Source: Nitrosopumilaceae archaeon
GTDB lineage: Archaea > Thermoproteota > Nitrososphaeria > Nitrososphaerales > Nitrosopumilaceae
Length of the DNA stretch: 5,228 nucleotides
Reading direction: 5' to 3'
Assembly (NCBI GenBank): GCA_020027255.1
Contig: JAHRAP010000076.1
Location: 1 to 5,228 of the forward strand
The stretch's first letter is position 1. Every line of letters begins with the position of its first letter. A program made the position numbers and the translations under genes. The notes beneath the pieces are model-generated. The model was not told where the DNA came from, searched no databases, and saw only the letters and a program-made list of their open reading frames with translations. Positions 1 to 5,228 of this stretch are shown here, piece by piece.

Positions 1-48
1 ATTTCTCTCAAATTATAAATTTTAAAAATAAGAGAAAAAAATGGTTAT
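1..48 (-). terminator. T-rich 3' flank of the small membrane protein gene, possible terminator
   Basis: Read on the minus strand, the DNA just after the stop codon has a run of seven T (complement of 35-41), then further T-rich sequence (complement of 19-30). Archaeal transcription commonly ends at such T-runs without needing a hairpin. A 7-base inverted repeat (2-8 pairing with 31-37) encloses a smaller AT-rich one (10-14 with 18-22). The outer repeat overlaps the T-run, so it is not a classical bacterial-type terminator. The composition is seen directly; the function is inferred and uncertain in so AT-rich a genome. Confidence 0.35.
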
Positions 49-369
49 TTATCCTCGTCCTTGTGCGTAGTACCTTCCTTGTTTTGCTCTAACAAAGAAT
101 GCTATTGCGATTCCGCCGAAAACAGCACCTGCAATGACAGAAGCTCCCAATACACCACTCGCGTCAAGGTAAGGAGTACCAGATCCTGTAGATGGATTAT
201 CTGCAGCATAATCTACTTTTCGTTTTGCCAATTCCAATGTTTCTTCCAATGTATTTACACCTGTTTCACCGGCTTGTCCCACATTTCCCATATATTGAGC
301 GAATGCAGGGAGTACAGTTCCAGATGAAAAGAGGACTGCAAATAAAGTCACTAAACGTATATTATTCAT
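49..369 (-). CDS. Small exported single-pass membrane protein, function unknown
   Basis: This encodes 106 residues. Residues 1-24 form a clear Sec-type signal peptide: Arg5, a hydrophobic core at about 6-20, then an AFA cleavage site before Gln25. Residues 38-55 look like an amphipathic charged helix. A Gly/Ser/Thr/Pro-rich linker (59-66) follows. One membrane helix spans about 73-93 and contains small-residue spacing (Gly81, Gly85, Gly86) typical of packed helices. The tail is basic (Arg94, Lys96, Arg99, Arg105), so after cleavage the short N-terminal domain should lie outside and the C-terminus in the cytosol. The gene is much richer in GC than the operon beside it (26 of 60 bases at 61-120), which in such AT-rich archaea often marks strong expression. 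I recognise no named family. A small accessory subunit of a membrane complex is possible but unproven. It is transcribed divergently from rps15. Confidence 0.85.
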   Translation of the reverse strand: MNNIRLVTLFAVLFSSGTVLPAFAQYMGNVGQAGETGVNTLEETLELAKRKVDYAADNPSTGSGTPYLDASGVLGASVIAGAVFGGIAIAFFVRAKQGRYYAQGRG

Positions 370-393
370 TTTATCTGTTCAATCATTATTTGG

Positions 394-400
394 TATTTAA
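394..400 (-). promoter_or_regulatory. Predicted TATA-like box for the small membrane protein gene
   Basis: On the minus strand this reads TTAAATA, centred about 28 bases upstream of the ATG whose first base is 369. Archaeal TATA boxes lie roughly 25-27 bases before the transcription start, which would place that start within a few bases of the ATG. No Shine-Dalgarno-like sequence precedes the ATG, which fits a leaderless or nearly leaderless mRNA. This is inferred from spacing only. Confidence 0.4.
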
Positions 401-428
401 CTTTTTACTTTAACATGATGAAAAATAC

Positions 429-435
429 ATTTATT
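429..435 (+). promoter_or_regulatory. Predicted TATA-like box for the rps15 operon
   Basis: The sequence ATTTATT is centred about 29 bases before the rps15 ATG at 461. That spacing would give transcription starting at or just before the start codon. No purine-rich ribosome-binding sequence lies in 440-460, which supports leaderless translation of the first gene. The intergenic DNA is AT-rich throughout, so the exact box is uncertain; 443-454 is a second AT-only candidate but lies too close to the ATG. Confidence 0.35.
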
Positions 436-460
436 GTAATTCATAATATAATTATAGTGT

Positions 461-910
461 ATGAGTAGATTACACACGCACAAACACGGCAAATCACATT
501 CTACAAGGCCTATAAATGTAAGAATGCAACCATGGATTTTCCAAAAACCTGATGAAATTGTAGAATTAATAAAAAAGTACAGCAAAGATGATTTGAGCTC
601 TAGCCAAATTGGTATTAAACTAAGAGATCAGCATGCAATTCCGCTTGTAAAACCAGTGATAAAAAAATCAATTACCAAAGTGTTAGACGAAAATAAATTA
701 AATAAAGAAATACCTGAAGATTTAACGAATATAGTTAAAAAAGCAATAGGATTACAAAAACATCTAAAAACTCACAAATCAGACAAAAGAAATATCAGAT
801 CTTTAGAATTGATCGAAGCAAAAATTCATAGACTTTCTGAATATTATAAAAAAATTAGCAAGTTAGAACGGAACTGGAAGTATAAATCAATTGTGGCACA
901 ACTAGAATAA
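461..910 (+). CDS. rps15: 30S ribosomal protein uS15 (archaeal S15)
   Basis: This 149-residue protein is a small-subunit ribosomal protein that binds 16S rRNA at the central-domain three-way junction and helps assemble the platform. The length is typical of archaeal and eukaryotic uS15, which carry an N-terminal extension that bacterial S15 (about 89 residues) lacks. The extension starts here with a basic stretch rich in His, Lys and Arg (residues 3-16) ending in STRP, a hallmark of the archaeal form. The S15 core follows, with the conserved helix-turn segment from HLKTHKSDKR (101-110) to the RLSEYYKK region (124-131). It is the first gene of the plus-strand operon; its TAA stop (908-910) is followed directly by the ATG of the next gene. 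The start is the first ATG and gives the expected N-terminus. Confidence 0.95.
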   Translation: MSRLHTHKHGKSHSTRPINVRMQPWIFQKPDEIVELIKKYSKDDLSSSQIGIKLRDQHAIPLVKPVIKKSITKVLDENKLNKEIPEDLTNIVKKAIGLQKHLKTHKSDKRNIRSLELIEAKIHRLSEYYKKISKLERNWKYKSIVAQLE

Positions 911-2308
911 ATGATAAAGAAATTAGATCTAGCGCTATCTTATTTTAATGATAAAATTAATGAATGTATTAAAACAAATAAATCAATAATTGTTATAACA
1001 CACATAGATTGCGATGGACTAGTATCAGGCAGCATAATAATGAAATCTTTAATACGTGCAGGAATAAAATGTACAATAAGATCAGTTAATGAATTTAGTG
1101 ATAAACTAATCGAAAATCTCAAAACTTGTTCAAGTGATTTTTATTTGATAACAGATATGGGGAGTCAATTTTCACAAGAGCTTGATTTGAATTTATCAGA
1201 TAAATGGATAGTGTTGGACCATCATAGAGTATCAGAAGTAGAATTGGATAATGAAAGAATCATCAATGCATGGAGATATGGTATTGATGGAGGAAAAGAA
1301 ATATGCGCTGGTGGAATGGCGTATTTAGCATCATGTAAACTGGACGACAAAAATGAAGATTTGTCATGGTTACCAATAATTGCAGCACTAGGAGATAGAC
1401 AAGATCATGGAAAAAAAAAATCGTTTACTGGTATAAATAACGAAATTGCGAAAGCTGCCACAGAAAGACATCAGATCGAGACTAATTTAGATTTGTTACT
1501 AGTCGGTAGAGAAACAAGACCGATACATAACGCATTAGCTTCAACATCAAATCCGTTTATACAAGGCCTTACATGGAATAATGACGCTTGCTTATCATTA
1601 TTGAATTCTTTAGGCATACAACTTAAGGATGGAAAAAAATGGAGAGTTGCATCAGAGCTAAAAGACGACGAAAAAATGAAAATTATAGAAGGTATTACAA
1701 AATTCACTGTTAGTAAAAATGCTACAGAAATAACTGATGAATTAATTGGGTATGTATATACTTTACCGAATGAAAACAGACGTAGTTTTTTGCATGATTG
1801 TAGAGAATTCTCTACTATGTTAAATTCATGTGGAAGAATTAAGAAATCAGGAGTCGGCATTTCTTTATGCATGGGTAATAGAAATAGCATTACAGAAGGA
1901 GAAAACATATTATCAGAATATAGAAAAATGATAAGAAAACAGATGAATATTTTAACTAATGAACGATGGAGAATAAATAATAATAAAAATTTTACTGTTG
2001 TTAATGGTACAGATGTTGTTCCAGAAACCATGACAGGGACTATATGCTCTTTAATGGCATCGTCTCCAAAAAATGATAGAAAGATAGTCGTAGTTATAAC
2101 TAATGGAGAAAATAATATGGTGAAGATTTCTTCAAGAAAGCCAGTTATATGCGAATCAGATATCAATTTAAATGATATTATGCAAAAATGTGCCAAAAAA
2201 AATAATGGCGTGGGAGGAGGTCATAACAATGCAGCAGGGGCTAAAATATCTAAAACAAAAATAGATGAATTTTTAGAGTGTTTAGAATACAATGCATCAA
2301 TCATGTAA
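911..2308 (+). CDS. recJ: DHH-family single-stranded DNA exonuclease, archaeal RecJ/GAN-like
   Basis: The 465-residue protein is a Mn/Mg-dependent phosphoesterase of the DHH/DHHA1 superfamily. Metal-binding motifs are present in order: motif I HIDCDG (31-36), motif II Asp82 within TDMGS, motif III DHH (103-105), and motif IV GDRQD (161-165). The C-terminal DHHA1 substrate-binding domain carries the glycine-rich GVGGGHNNAAG motif (433-443). All the expected metal ligands are present, so the enzyme should be active. The thermococcal relative GAN binds the GINS part of the replicative helicase and degrades 5' ends, overlapping with FEN1 in removing Okazaki-fragment flaps; other archaeal members act on RNA. 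Position between rps15 and pcc1 is the conserved archaeal arrangement. The ATG directly follows the rps15 stop, and the last 17 bases overlap pcc1. The exact substrate cannot be told from sequence. Because the FEN1 remnant downstream lacks most catalytic residues, this may be the main flap-processing activity encoded here. Confidence 0.93.
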   Translation: MIKKLDLALSYFNDKINECIKTNKSIIVITHIDCDGLVSGSIIMKSLIRAGIKCTIRSVNEFSDKLIENLKTCSSDFYLITDMGSQFSQELDLNLSDKWIVLDHHRVSEVELDNERIINAWRYGIDGGKEICAGGMAYLASCKLDDKNEDLSWLPIIAALGDRQDHGKKKSFTGINNEIAKAATERHQIETNLDLLLVGRETRPIHNALASTSNPFIQGLTWNNDACLSLLNSLGIQLKDGKKWRVASELKDDEKMKIIEGITKFTVSKNATEITDELIGYVYTLPNENRRSFLHDCREFSTMLNSCGRIKKSGVGISLCMGNRNSITEGENILSEYRKMIRKQMNILTNERWRINNNKNFTVVNGTDVVPETMTGTICSLMASSPKNDRKIVVVITNGENNMVKISSRKPVICESDINLNDIMQKCAKKNNGVGGGHNNAAGAKISKTKIDEFLECLEYNASIM

Positions 2309-2546
2309 AATTAGAATAAATATAAGATGTGTATCAAAAAATATGTCAAAATCAATCATAAAGTCTCTTGGTCCAGATAATATCAAATTTCCTAAAAATT
2401 TAATGCTACAGATAACAGATAATGCTAATTTGTTAACTTTGGATTTTACAAATAATGAAGATATGGGAAAGCTAATAAACACAATCGATGAAGTTTTGGC
2501 TCACATACAACTAATTATAAAAGTGATAAATGATGTTAGATCCTAA
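2292..2546 (+). CDS. pcc1: KEOPS complex subunit Pcc1-like protein
   Basis: The 84-residue protein has the size and pattern of archaeal Pcc1: a first beta strand (about 5-15, alternating Ile/hydrophobic and basic residues), a helix (18-26) followed by a SLGPDN-type turn (25-30), further strands (about 37-53), and a long C-terminal helix (56-81) rich in Ile, Leu and Val. Pcc1 forms the dimerisation centre of KEOPS and contacts Kae1, which makes N6-threonylcarbamoyladenosine (t6A) at position 37 of ANN-decoding tRNAs. Identification rests on size, predicted fold pattern and the neighbourhood (downstream of a RecJ-like gene in many archaea); no catalytic motif exists to check. The start at 2292 is preferred over ATG 2343 because the later one would remove the first strand. 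It overlaps recJ by 17 bases and serS by 14, suggesting translational coupling. Confidence 0.8.
   Translation: MHQSCKIRINIRCVSKNMSKSIIKSLGPDNIKFPKNLMLQITDNANLLTLDFTNNEDMGKLINTIDEVLAHIQLIIKVINDVRS
2522..2527 (+). promoter_or_regulatory. Ribosome-binding site supporting the serS start at 2533
   Basis: AGTGAT matches five of six bases of GGTGAT, part of the sequence complementary to the archaeal 16S rRNA 3' end. It lies 5 bases before ATG 2533 but only 2 before ATG 2530, so it favours the second of the two tandem ATG codons. It sits inside the coding end of pcc1. Confidence 0.45.
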
Positions 2547-3849
2547 GCTAATTCGTAATAATCCCAACATGATAAAAATAATGTTAAAAAACAGAAATAT
2601 AAAATTTGATTTAGATGATTTGGTATTACTAAACAATAAAATTCATAATTTAACTATCAAGATAAATAAATTACGCAATATGAAAAATGAATTCTCTCAA
2701 CTAATTTCAATTATTAAAAAGAAAGACTACAAGCATGAAAATTATTTAAATAAGATATTTACAAAATACGCCATTTGCGAACGTGAACCAAAAGTAATAA
2801 TCAAAAAAATGCAAGAAATATCAAATACACTTAAAATACTGGAAAACGATAACAATGGCTTAAGACTGAAATATCACAAATTATTACTCGAATTGCCAAA
2901 CATAATTCATGAATCTGTACCTATAGGAATTGATGGGTCATTTAATAAGATAATTAGAAAATATGGTGAAATTCCACAATTTGATTTTGAAATACGTAAT
3001 CATATAGAAATTTGCGACAAATTAGATCTAGTAGACATTGTTCGAGCTTCCAAAGTTTCAGGATCTAGGTTTTATTATCTAAAAAATGATCTTGCAAGAT
3101 TAAATCAAGCTATTGTTAGTTATGGATTAGATTTCTTATATGAAAAGGGATATAAGATAATACAAACTCCATATATGATTAATAAAAAATCTATGGAGGG
3201 GTCAATAATTGCGAATGATTTTAAAAATGTCATATATAAAATAGAAAATGAAGATCTTTATCTAATAGGCACTTCAGAACATGCAATAGCATCAATGCAT
3301 TCAGATGAAATATTACAAGGAAATGAGCTACCTATCAGATATGCTGGATTCAGTACTTGTTTTAGAAAAGAAGCTGGCGCTCATGGTATAGATCAGAAAG
3401 GGATTTTCAGAGTACATCAATTTGATAAAATTGAGCAGTTTGTATTCACAAAACCTGAAAATTCATGTGTCGAACACGAAAAAATATTAGCTAATACTGA
3501 ACAATTTTATCAAAATATAGGCATACCTTATAGAATAGTGTTATTATCAAGTGCAGATATGGGAAAAGTTTCTTCGAAAACATATGACATAGAAGCTTGG
3601 ATGGCAGGACAAAATGAATACAAGGAAGTAGTCTCATGTTCCAATTGTGTTGATTATCAGGCACGAAGACTAAAAATCAGATTCAAAAATAAACAAAAAG
3701 ACAAGCCTATTTATGTGCATACTTTAAATAGTACATTAGTGGCTACATCACGTATTTTAGTTTCGATTGTTGAAAATTTTCAGACGAAAGATGGGCACAT
3801 ATGTGTGCCAAAAATATTACAAAAATATTTAGGAAAACATATAATTTGA
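2533..3849 (+). CDS. serS: Seryl-tRNA synthetase (common, bacterial-like type)
   Basis: This class II aminoacyl-tRNA synthetase charges tRNA-Ser with serine. The start at 2533 gives 438 residues beginning MLDPKLIR, the usual SerRS N-terminus; the ATG one codon earlier would add a single Met. Residues about 29-117 form the long Lys/Asn/Ile-rich antiparallel coiled-coil arm that grips the tRNA-Ser variable arm. The catalytic domain follows: the class II motif 1 proline in QTPYM (211-215), the TSE serine-binding loop (247-249), motif 2 from FRKEAGAHG (277-285) through GIFRVHQF (290-297), and motif 3 NSTLVATSR (399-407) with its conserved Arg407. It is the widespread SerRS type, not the rare methanogen type with a zinc ligand in the active site. 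All key motifs are intact. It overlaps pcc1 by 14 bases and is followed 30 bases later by the eS1-FEN1 frame. Confidence 0.96.
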   Translation: MLDPKLIRNNPNMIKIMLKNRNIKFDLDDLVLLNNKIHNLTIKINKLRNMKNEFSQLISIIKKKDYKHENYLNKIFTKYAICEREPKVIIKKMQEISNTLKILENDNNGLRLKYHKLLLELPNIIHESVPIGIDGSFNKIIRKYGEIPQFDFEIRNHIEICDKLDLVDIVRASKVSGSRFYYLKNDLARLNQAIVSYGLDFLYEKGYKIIQTPYMINKKSMEGSIIANDFKNVIYKIENEDLYLIGTSEHAIASMHSDEILQGNELPIRYAGFSTCFRKEAGAHGIDQKGIFRVHQFDKIEQFVFTKPENSCVEHEKILANTEQFYQNIGIPYRIVLLSSADMGKVSSKTYDIEAWMAGQNEYKEVVSCSNCVDYQARRLKIRFKNKQKDKPIYVHTLNSTLVATSRILVSIVENFQTKDGHICVPKILQKYLGKHII

Positions 3850-3867
3850 TCATTGTAAATAGAATTC

Positions 3868-3872
3868 AAGGT
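3868..3872 (+). promoter_or_regulatory. Ribosome-binding site fixing a TTG start for the eS1-FEN1 gene
   Basis: AAGGT matches four of five bases of GAGGT and ends 7 bases before TTG 3880. The frame has a TAA stop at 3856-3858, and no ATG or GTG codon lies between it and 3880, so TTG is the only start that gives the expected eS1 N-terminus. Confidence 0.55.
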
Positions 3873-3879
3873 TAGTAGT

Positions 3880-4797
3880 TTGGTACGAAGAAAAACAAGA
3901 GTTAAAGACAAATGGAGAGAGAAAAAATGGATCAATGTACTTGCACCAGATTCGTTTAATAATATTCAAATAGCATATATTCCGATAACAAACGAAGAAA
4001 ATTCTATGGGGAGAGTTATCGAGGTAACGTTATTTGATATACTTAAAGGAGATACATCACAATATCAGTATAAAATGTATTTTCAAATAAATAAGATTGA
4101 AAACGACAAAGCTGTCACCATATTCAAAAGATATGAATACGCTAAAGAATTCTTACGAAGTTTAGTGAGACGTGGATCTTCAAAGATTAATTTCATTTAT
4201 ACAGTTAAAACAAAAGACGGCTATGTTTTTAGAATTAAAATGATAGCCTTATCAAACAGACAATTAAATACATCTAGGAAACATGCACTTAGAGTGATAG
4301 CAAAAAACATAATGGAAAAAACAATAAGAAATTTTACATTAAGCGGAAGACGAAAAATGCCCAATAAAAATACATACATAGAAATTGAACCAGAAATTAT
4401 AGAAATTAATAAAATTTTAACCAAACATAAATTAACGAGAGAGCAATTAATAGACATAGGAATATTAATAGGGACTGATTTTAATCCGCATAGTTTTCGC
4501 GGAATAGGGGCAAAAACTGCTTTAAAGTTAATTCAACAATATTCTAAATTAGAAAATATACCTAAAATCAATGAAGAATTGACTAAGATCAAATTTAATG
4601 ACATTCGTAAAATATTTTTAAAGCCTAATGTTGCAGATATAAATGAAATAAATTTCCGTGAAGTAAACTATGAAAAAATAACAGAATACCTAATAAATGA
4701 AAGAAGTTTTTCTTCACTTAGAATAAAATCTACTATGAGCAAAATGAAAATAAACATTCAAAAAAGAAGCCAATCTCTAGAAAAATGGTTTAATTAA
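3880..4797 (+). CDS. In-frame fusion: ribosomal protein eS1 (S3Ae) N-terminal part joined to FEN1 C-terminal half
   Basis: A single 305-residue frame joins parts of two unrelated proteins. Residues 1 to about 148 match archaeal eS1 (S3Ae): KDKWREKKW (9-17), GRVIEVTLFDI (44-54), LRSLVRRGSSKI (92-103), TKDGYVFRIK (111-120) and RKHALRVIA (133-141). eS1 sits on the 30S platform near the mRNA exit. It is normally about 200 residues, so roughly 50 C-terminal residues are missing. Residues about 150-305 match FEN1 from the RNFTLSGRRKMPNK region (150-163) onward: ITREQL-like helix (185-190), GTDFNP (198-203) with metal ligand Asp200, the helix-two-turn-helix DNA-binding segment (206-228, GIGAKTALKL), and a C-terminal PCNA-binding-like tail SQSLEKWF (297-304), in which Ser replaces the first Gln of the usual QxxLxxWF. 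Archaeal FEN1 is about 340 residues; the missing ~180 hold the N and intermediate domains with all other catalytic acids, so no nuclease activity is expected. The start is TTG. It may be a real deletion fusion or an assembly artefact. Confidence 0.9.
   Translation: MVRRKTRVKDKWREKKWINVLAPDSFNNIQIAYIPITNEENSMGRVIEVTLFDILKGDTSQYQYKMYFQINKIENDKAVTIFKRYEYAKEFLRSLVRRGSSKINFIYTVKTKDGYVFRIKMIALSNRQLNTSRKHALRVIAKNIMEKTIRNFTLSGRRKMPNKNTYIEIEPEIIEINKILTKHKLTREQLIDIGILIGTDFNPHSFRGIGAKTALKLIQQYSKLENIPKINEELTKIKFNDIRKIFLKPNVADINEINFREVNYEKITEYLINERSFSSLRIKSTMSKMKINIQKRSQSLEKWFN
4315..4329 (+). other. Junction between eS1-like and FEN1-like coding sequence
   Basis: Codons 146-150 (Glu-Lys-Thr-Ile-Arg) mark the switch. 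Up to about Thr148 the protein follows the eS1 helix that in complete homologues continues into an F-rich segment and C-terminal helices. From about Ile149/Arg150 it follows FEN1, where the corresponding stretch is a Leu/Val-Arg-Asn-Phe/Leu-Thr strand just after the catalytic aspartate loop. Frame is kept exactly. The breakpoint cannot be placed better than a few codons without homologous DNA, and any microhomology used in the join is invisible here. Confidence 0.75.
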
Positions 4798-4846
4798 TGA
4801 TACAATAAATCACGATCAACTACAAACATAAAATGTTAATACATGT

Positions 4847-5228
4847 TTAATTTGATACACATACTTCATCATTTGTATTTTCGTCAATTTGTTGTTTAGT
4901 CATATTCGTGTTAATTGTGTTATTTTGATTCAACTCATTATTTGTTATCGTATGTAACATAGGAGTTGGCCCTTGTTGCGGGACTTCAGGAAATTTTAAT
5001 TTGGTTTCTGATTCCATTTTTGATGCATCTAAGTATGAAATTGCTGATTCCTGAATCTGTGTTTGTTTATTTTCATCGTCATGCATATTATCAATTGTCA
5101 GATCAGTAATTCTACGCTGAATGTTTGTAATTTCCATGATTTCATGATTAACATGATCTATTAAATCAGTATTGTATGATTTTATAGAATCAAATAATGT
5201 TAGATCAATCTCATTACTCTTATATTGT
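4847..5228 (-). CDS. Hydrophilic protein of unknown function, N-terminus beyond the window
   Basis: The frame is open from the stop (complement of 4847-4849) to the window edge, giving 126 visible residues. The ATG at 5137 is probably internal: 30 further codons without a stop lie upstream of it, and they encode helix-like sequence (NEIDLTLFDSIKSYNTDLID) that runs smoothly into the rest. The visible N-terminal half (about 70 residues) looks helical with regularly spaced Ile and Leu, perhaps a coiled coil. The C-terminal half is low in hydrophobic residues and rich in Asn, Thr, Gln and Glu, with a Pro-rich patch (PEVPQQGPTP), so it is probably disordered. One Cys lies four residues from the end. 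There is no membrane segment in the visible part and no motif I recognise. It converges on the eS1-FEN1 gene across a 49-base gap. Real coding is likely but no function can be assigned. Confidence 0.65.
   Translation of the reverse strand, partial: QYKSNEIDLTLFDSIKSYNTDLIDHVNHEIMEITNIQRRITDLTIDNMHDDENKQTQIQESAISYLDASKMESETKLKFPEVPQQGPTPMLHTITNNELNQNNTINTNMTKQQIDENTNDEVCVSN

Noticed and set aside
61..413. Plus-strand open frames over the small membrane protein gene (61-327 and 192-413).
   Set aside because: They are shadows of the minus-strand gene, which has a signal peptide and membrane helix. The plus-strand products are Cys/Ser/Phe-rich and look random.
397..585. Minus-strand 62-codon frame covering the intergenic region and the start of rps15.
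   Set aside because: It is antisense to the conserved N-terminus of uS15 and spans the divergent promoter region; no family features are seen.
1471..2196. A 241-codon open frame on the minus strand.
   Set aside because: It lies entirely antisense to the RecJ-like gene, whose DHH and DHHA1 motifs are unmistakable on the plus strand. Its translation is a Phe/Ile/Ser-rich mirror of AT-rich coding sequence with no recognisable motif and no promoter or ribosome-binding signal.
2530..2532. ATG 2530 as the serS start.
   Set aside because: It adds only one Met before the standard MLDPKL N-terminus and lies just 2 bases from the ribosome-binding sequence; ATG 2533 fits better. The difference is one residue.
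3880..4797. Two separate overlapping genes or a frameshift between eS1 and FEN1.
   Set aside because: Both halves are in the same frame with no stop between them, and the missing eS1 C-terminal and FEN1 N-terminal sequences are not visible in any other frame of the window, so this is missing DNA rather than a frameshift.
4798..4846. Short inverted repeats (4825-4829 with 4833-4837, and ACATGT at 4841-4846) as a bidirectional terminator.
   Set aside because: The stems are only 5-6 AT-rich bases and no strong T-run follows on the plus strand; such matches are expected by chance in this composition.
1..5228. CRISPR arrays, tRNA or rRNA genes, insertion sequences or phage genes.
   Set aside because: No regularly spaced repeats, tRNA-like cloverleaf, transposase or integrase motif was seen. 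The window is nearly filled by housekeeping genes.

Overview
The window looks like chromosomal DNA of an ammonia-oxidising archaeon of the Nitrososphaerota (Thaumarchaeota), most likely close to Nitrosopumilus. The DNA is very AT-rich (only 10 of the 60 bases at 2581-2640 are G or C). The ribosomal proteins are of archaeal type, a KEOPS Pcc1-like subunit sits beside a RecJ/GAN-type nuclease, and the eS1 and FEN1 protein sequences resemble marine Thaumarchaeota as I remember them. This placement rests on reading the proteins, not on a search.

Layout. 1-48 is a T-rich (read on the minus strand) 3' flank. 49-369 (minus) encodes a small exported protein with a signal peptide and one C-terminal membrane helix. 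370-460 is a 91-base divergent promoter region with a TATA-like box for each direction. From 461 to 4797 runs a tight plus-strand operon: rps15 (uS15), a DHH-family RecJ/GAN-like exonuclease, a Pcc1-like KEOPS subunit, serS, and a final 305-codon reading frame. 4798-4846 is a short convergent gap. 4847-5228 (minus) is the C-terminal part of an unrecognised hydrophilic protein whose reading frame is still open at the window edge.

The most notable item is the last operon gene. Its first ~148 residues are ribosomal protein eS1 (S3Ae) without its C-terminal ~50 residues. Its last ~156 residues are the C-terminal half of flap endonuclease FEN1, without the N-terminal ~180 residues that carry nearly all the catalytic acidic residues. 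The two are joined in one uninterrupted frame. Either this is a natural internal deletion that fused neighbouring rps3ae and fen1, or it is an assembly or sequence artefact; the window alone cannot decide. It matters because eS1 is expected to be essential, and because the intact GAN-like nuclease in the same operon is the known functional backup of FEN1 in Okazaki-fragment processing.

Together the operon links translation (uS15, SerRS, eS1), tRNA t6A modification (Pcc1/KEOPS) and lagging-strand replication (GAN, FEN1). The core order S15 - RecJ - Pcc1 - S3Ae is a familiar archaeal arrangement. The genes abut or overlap by 0 to 17 bases, which suggests one transcript with translational coupling.
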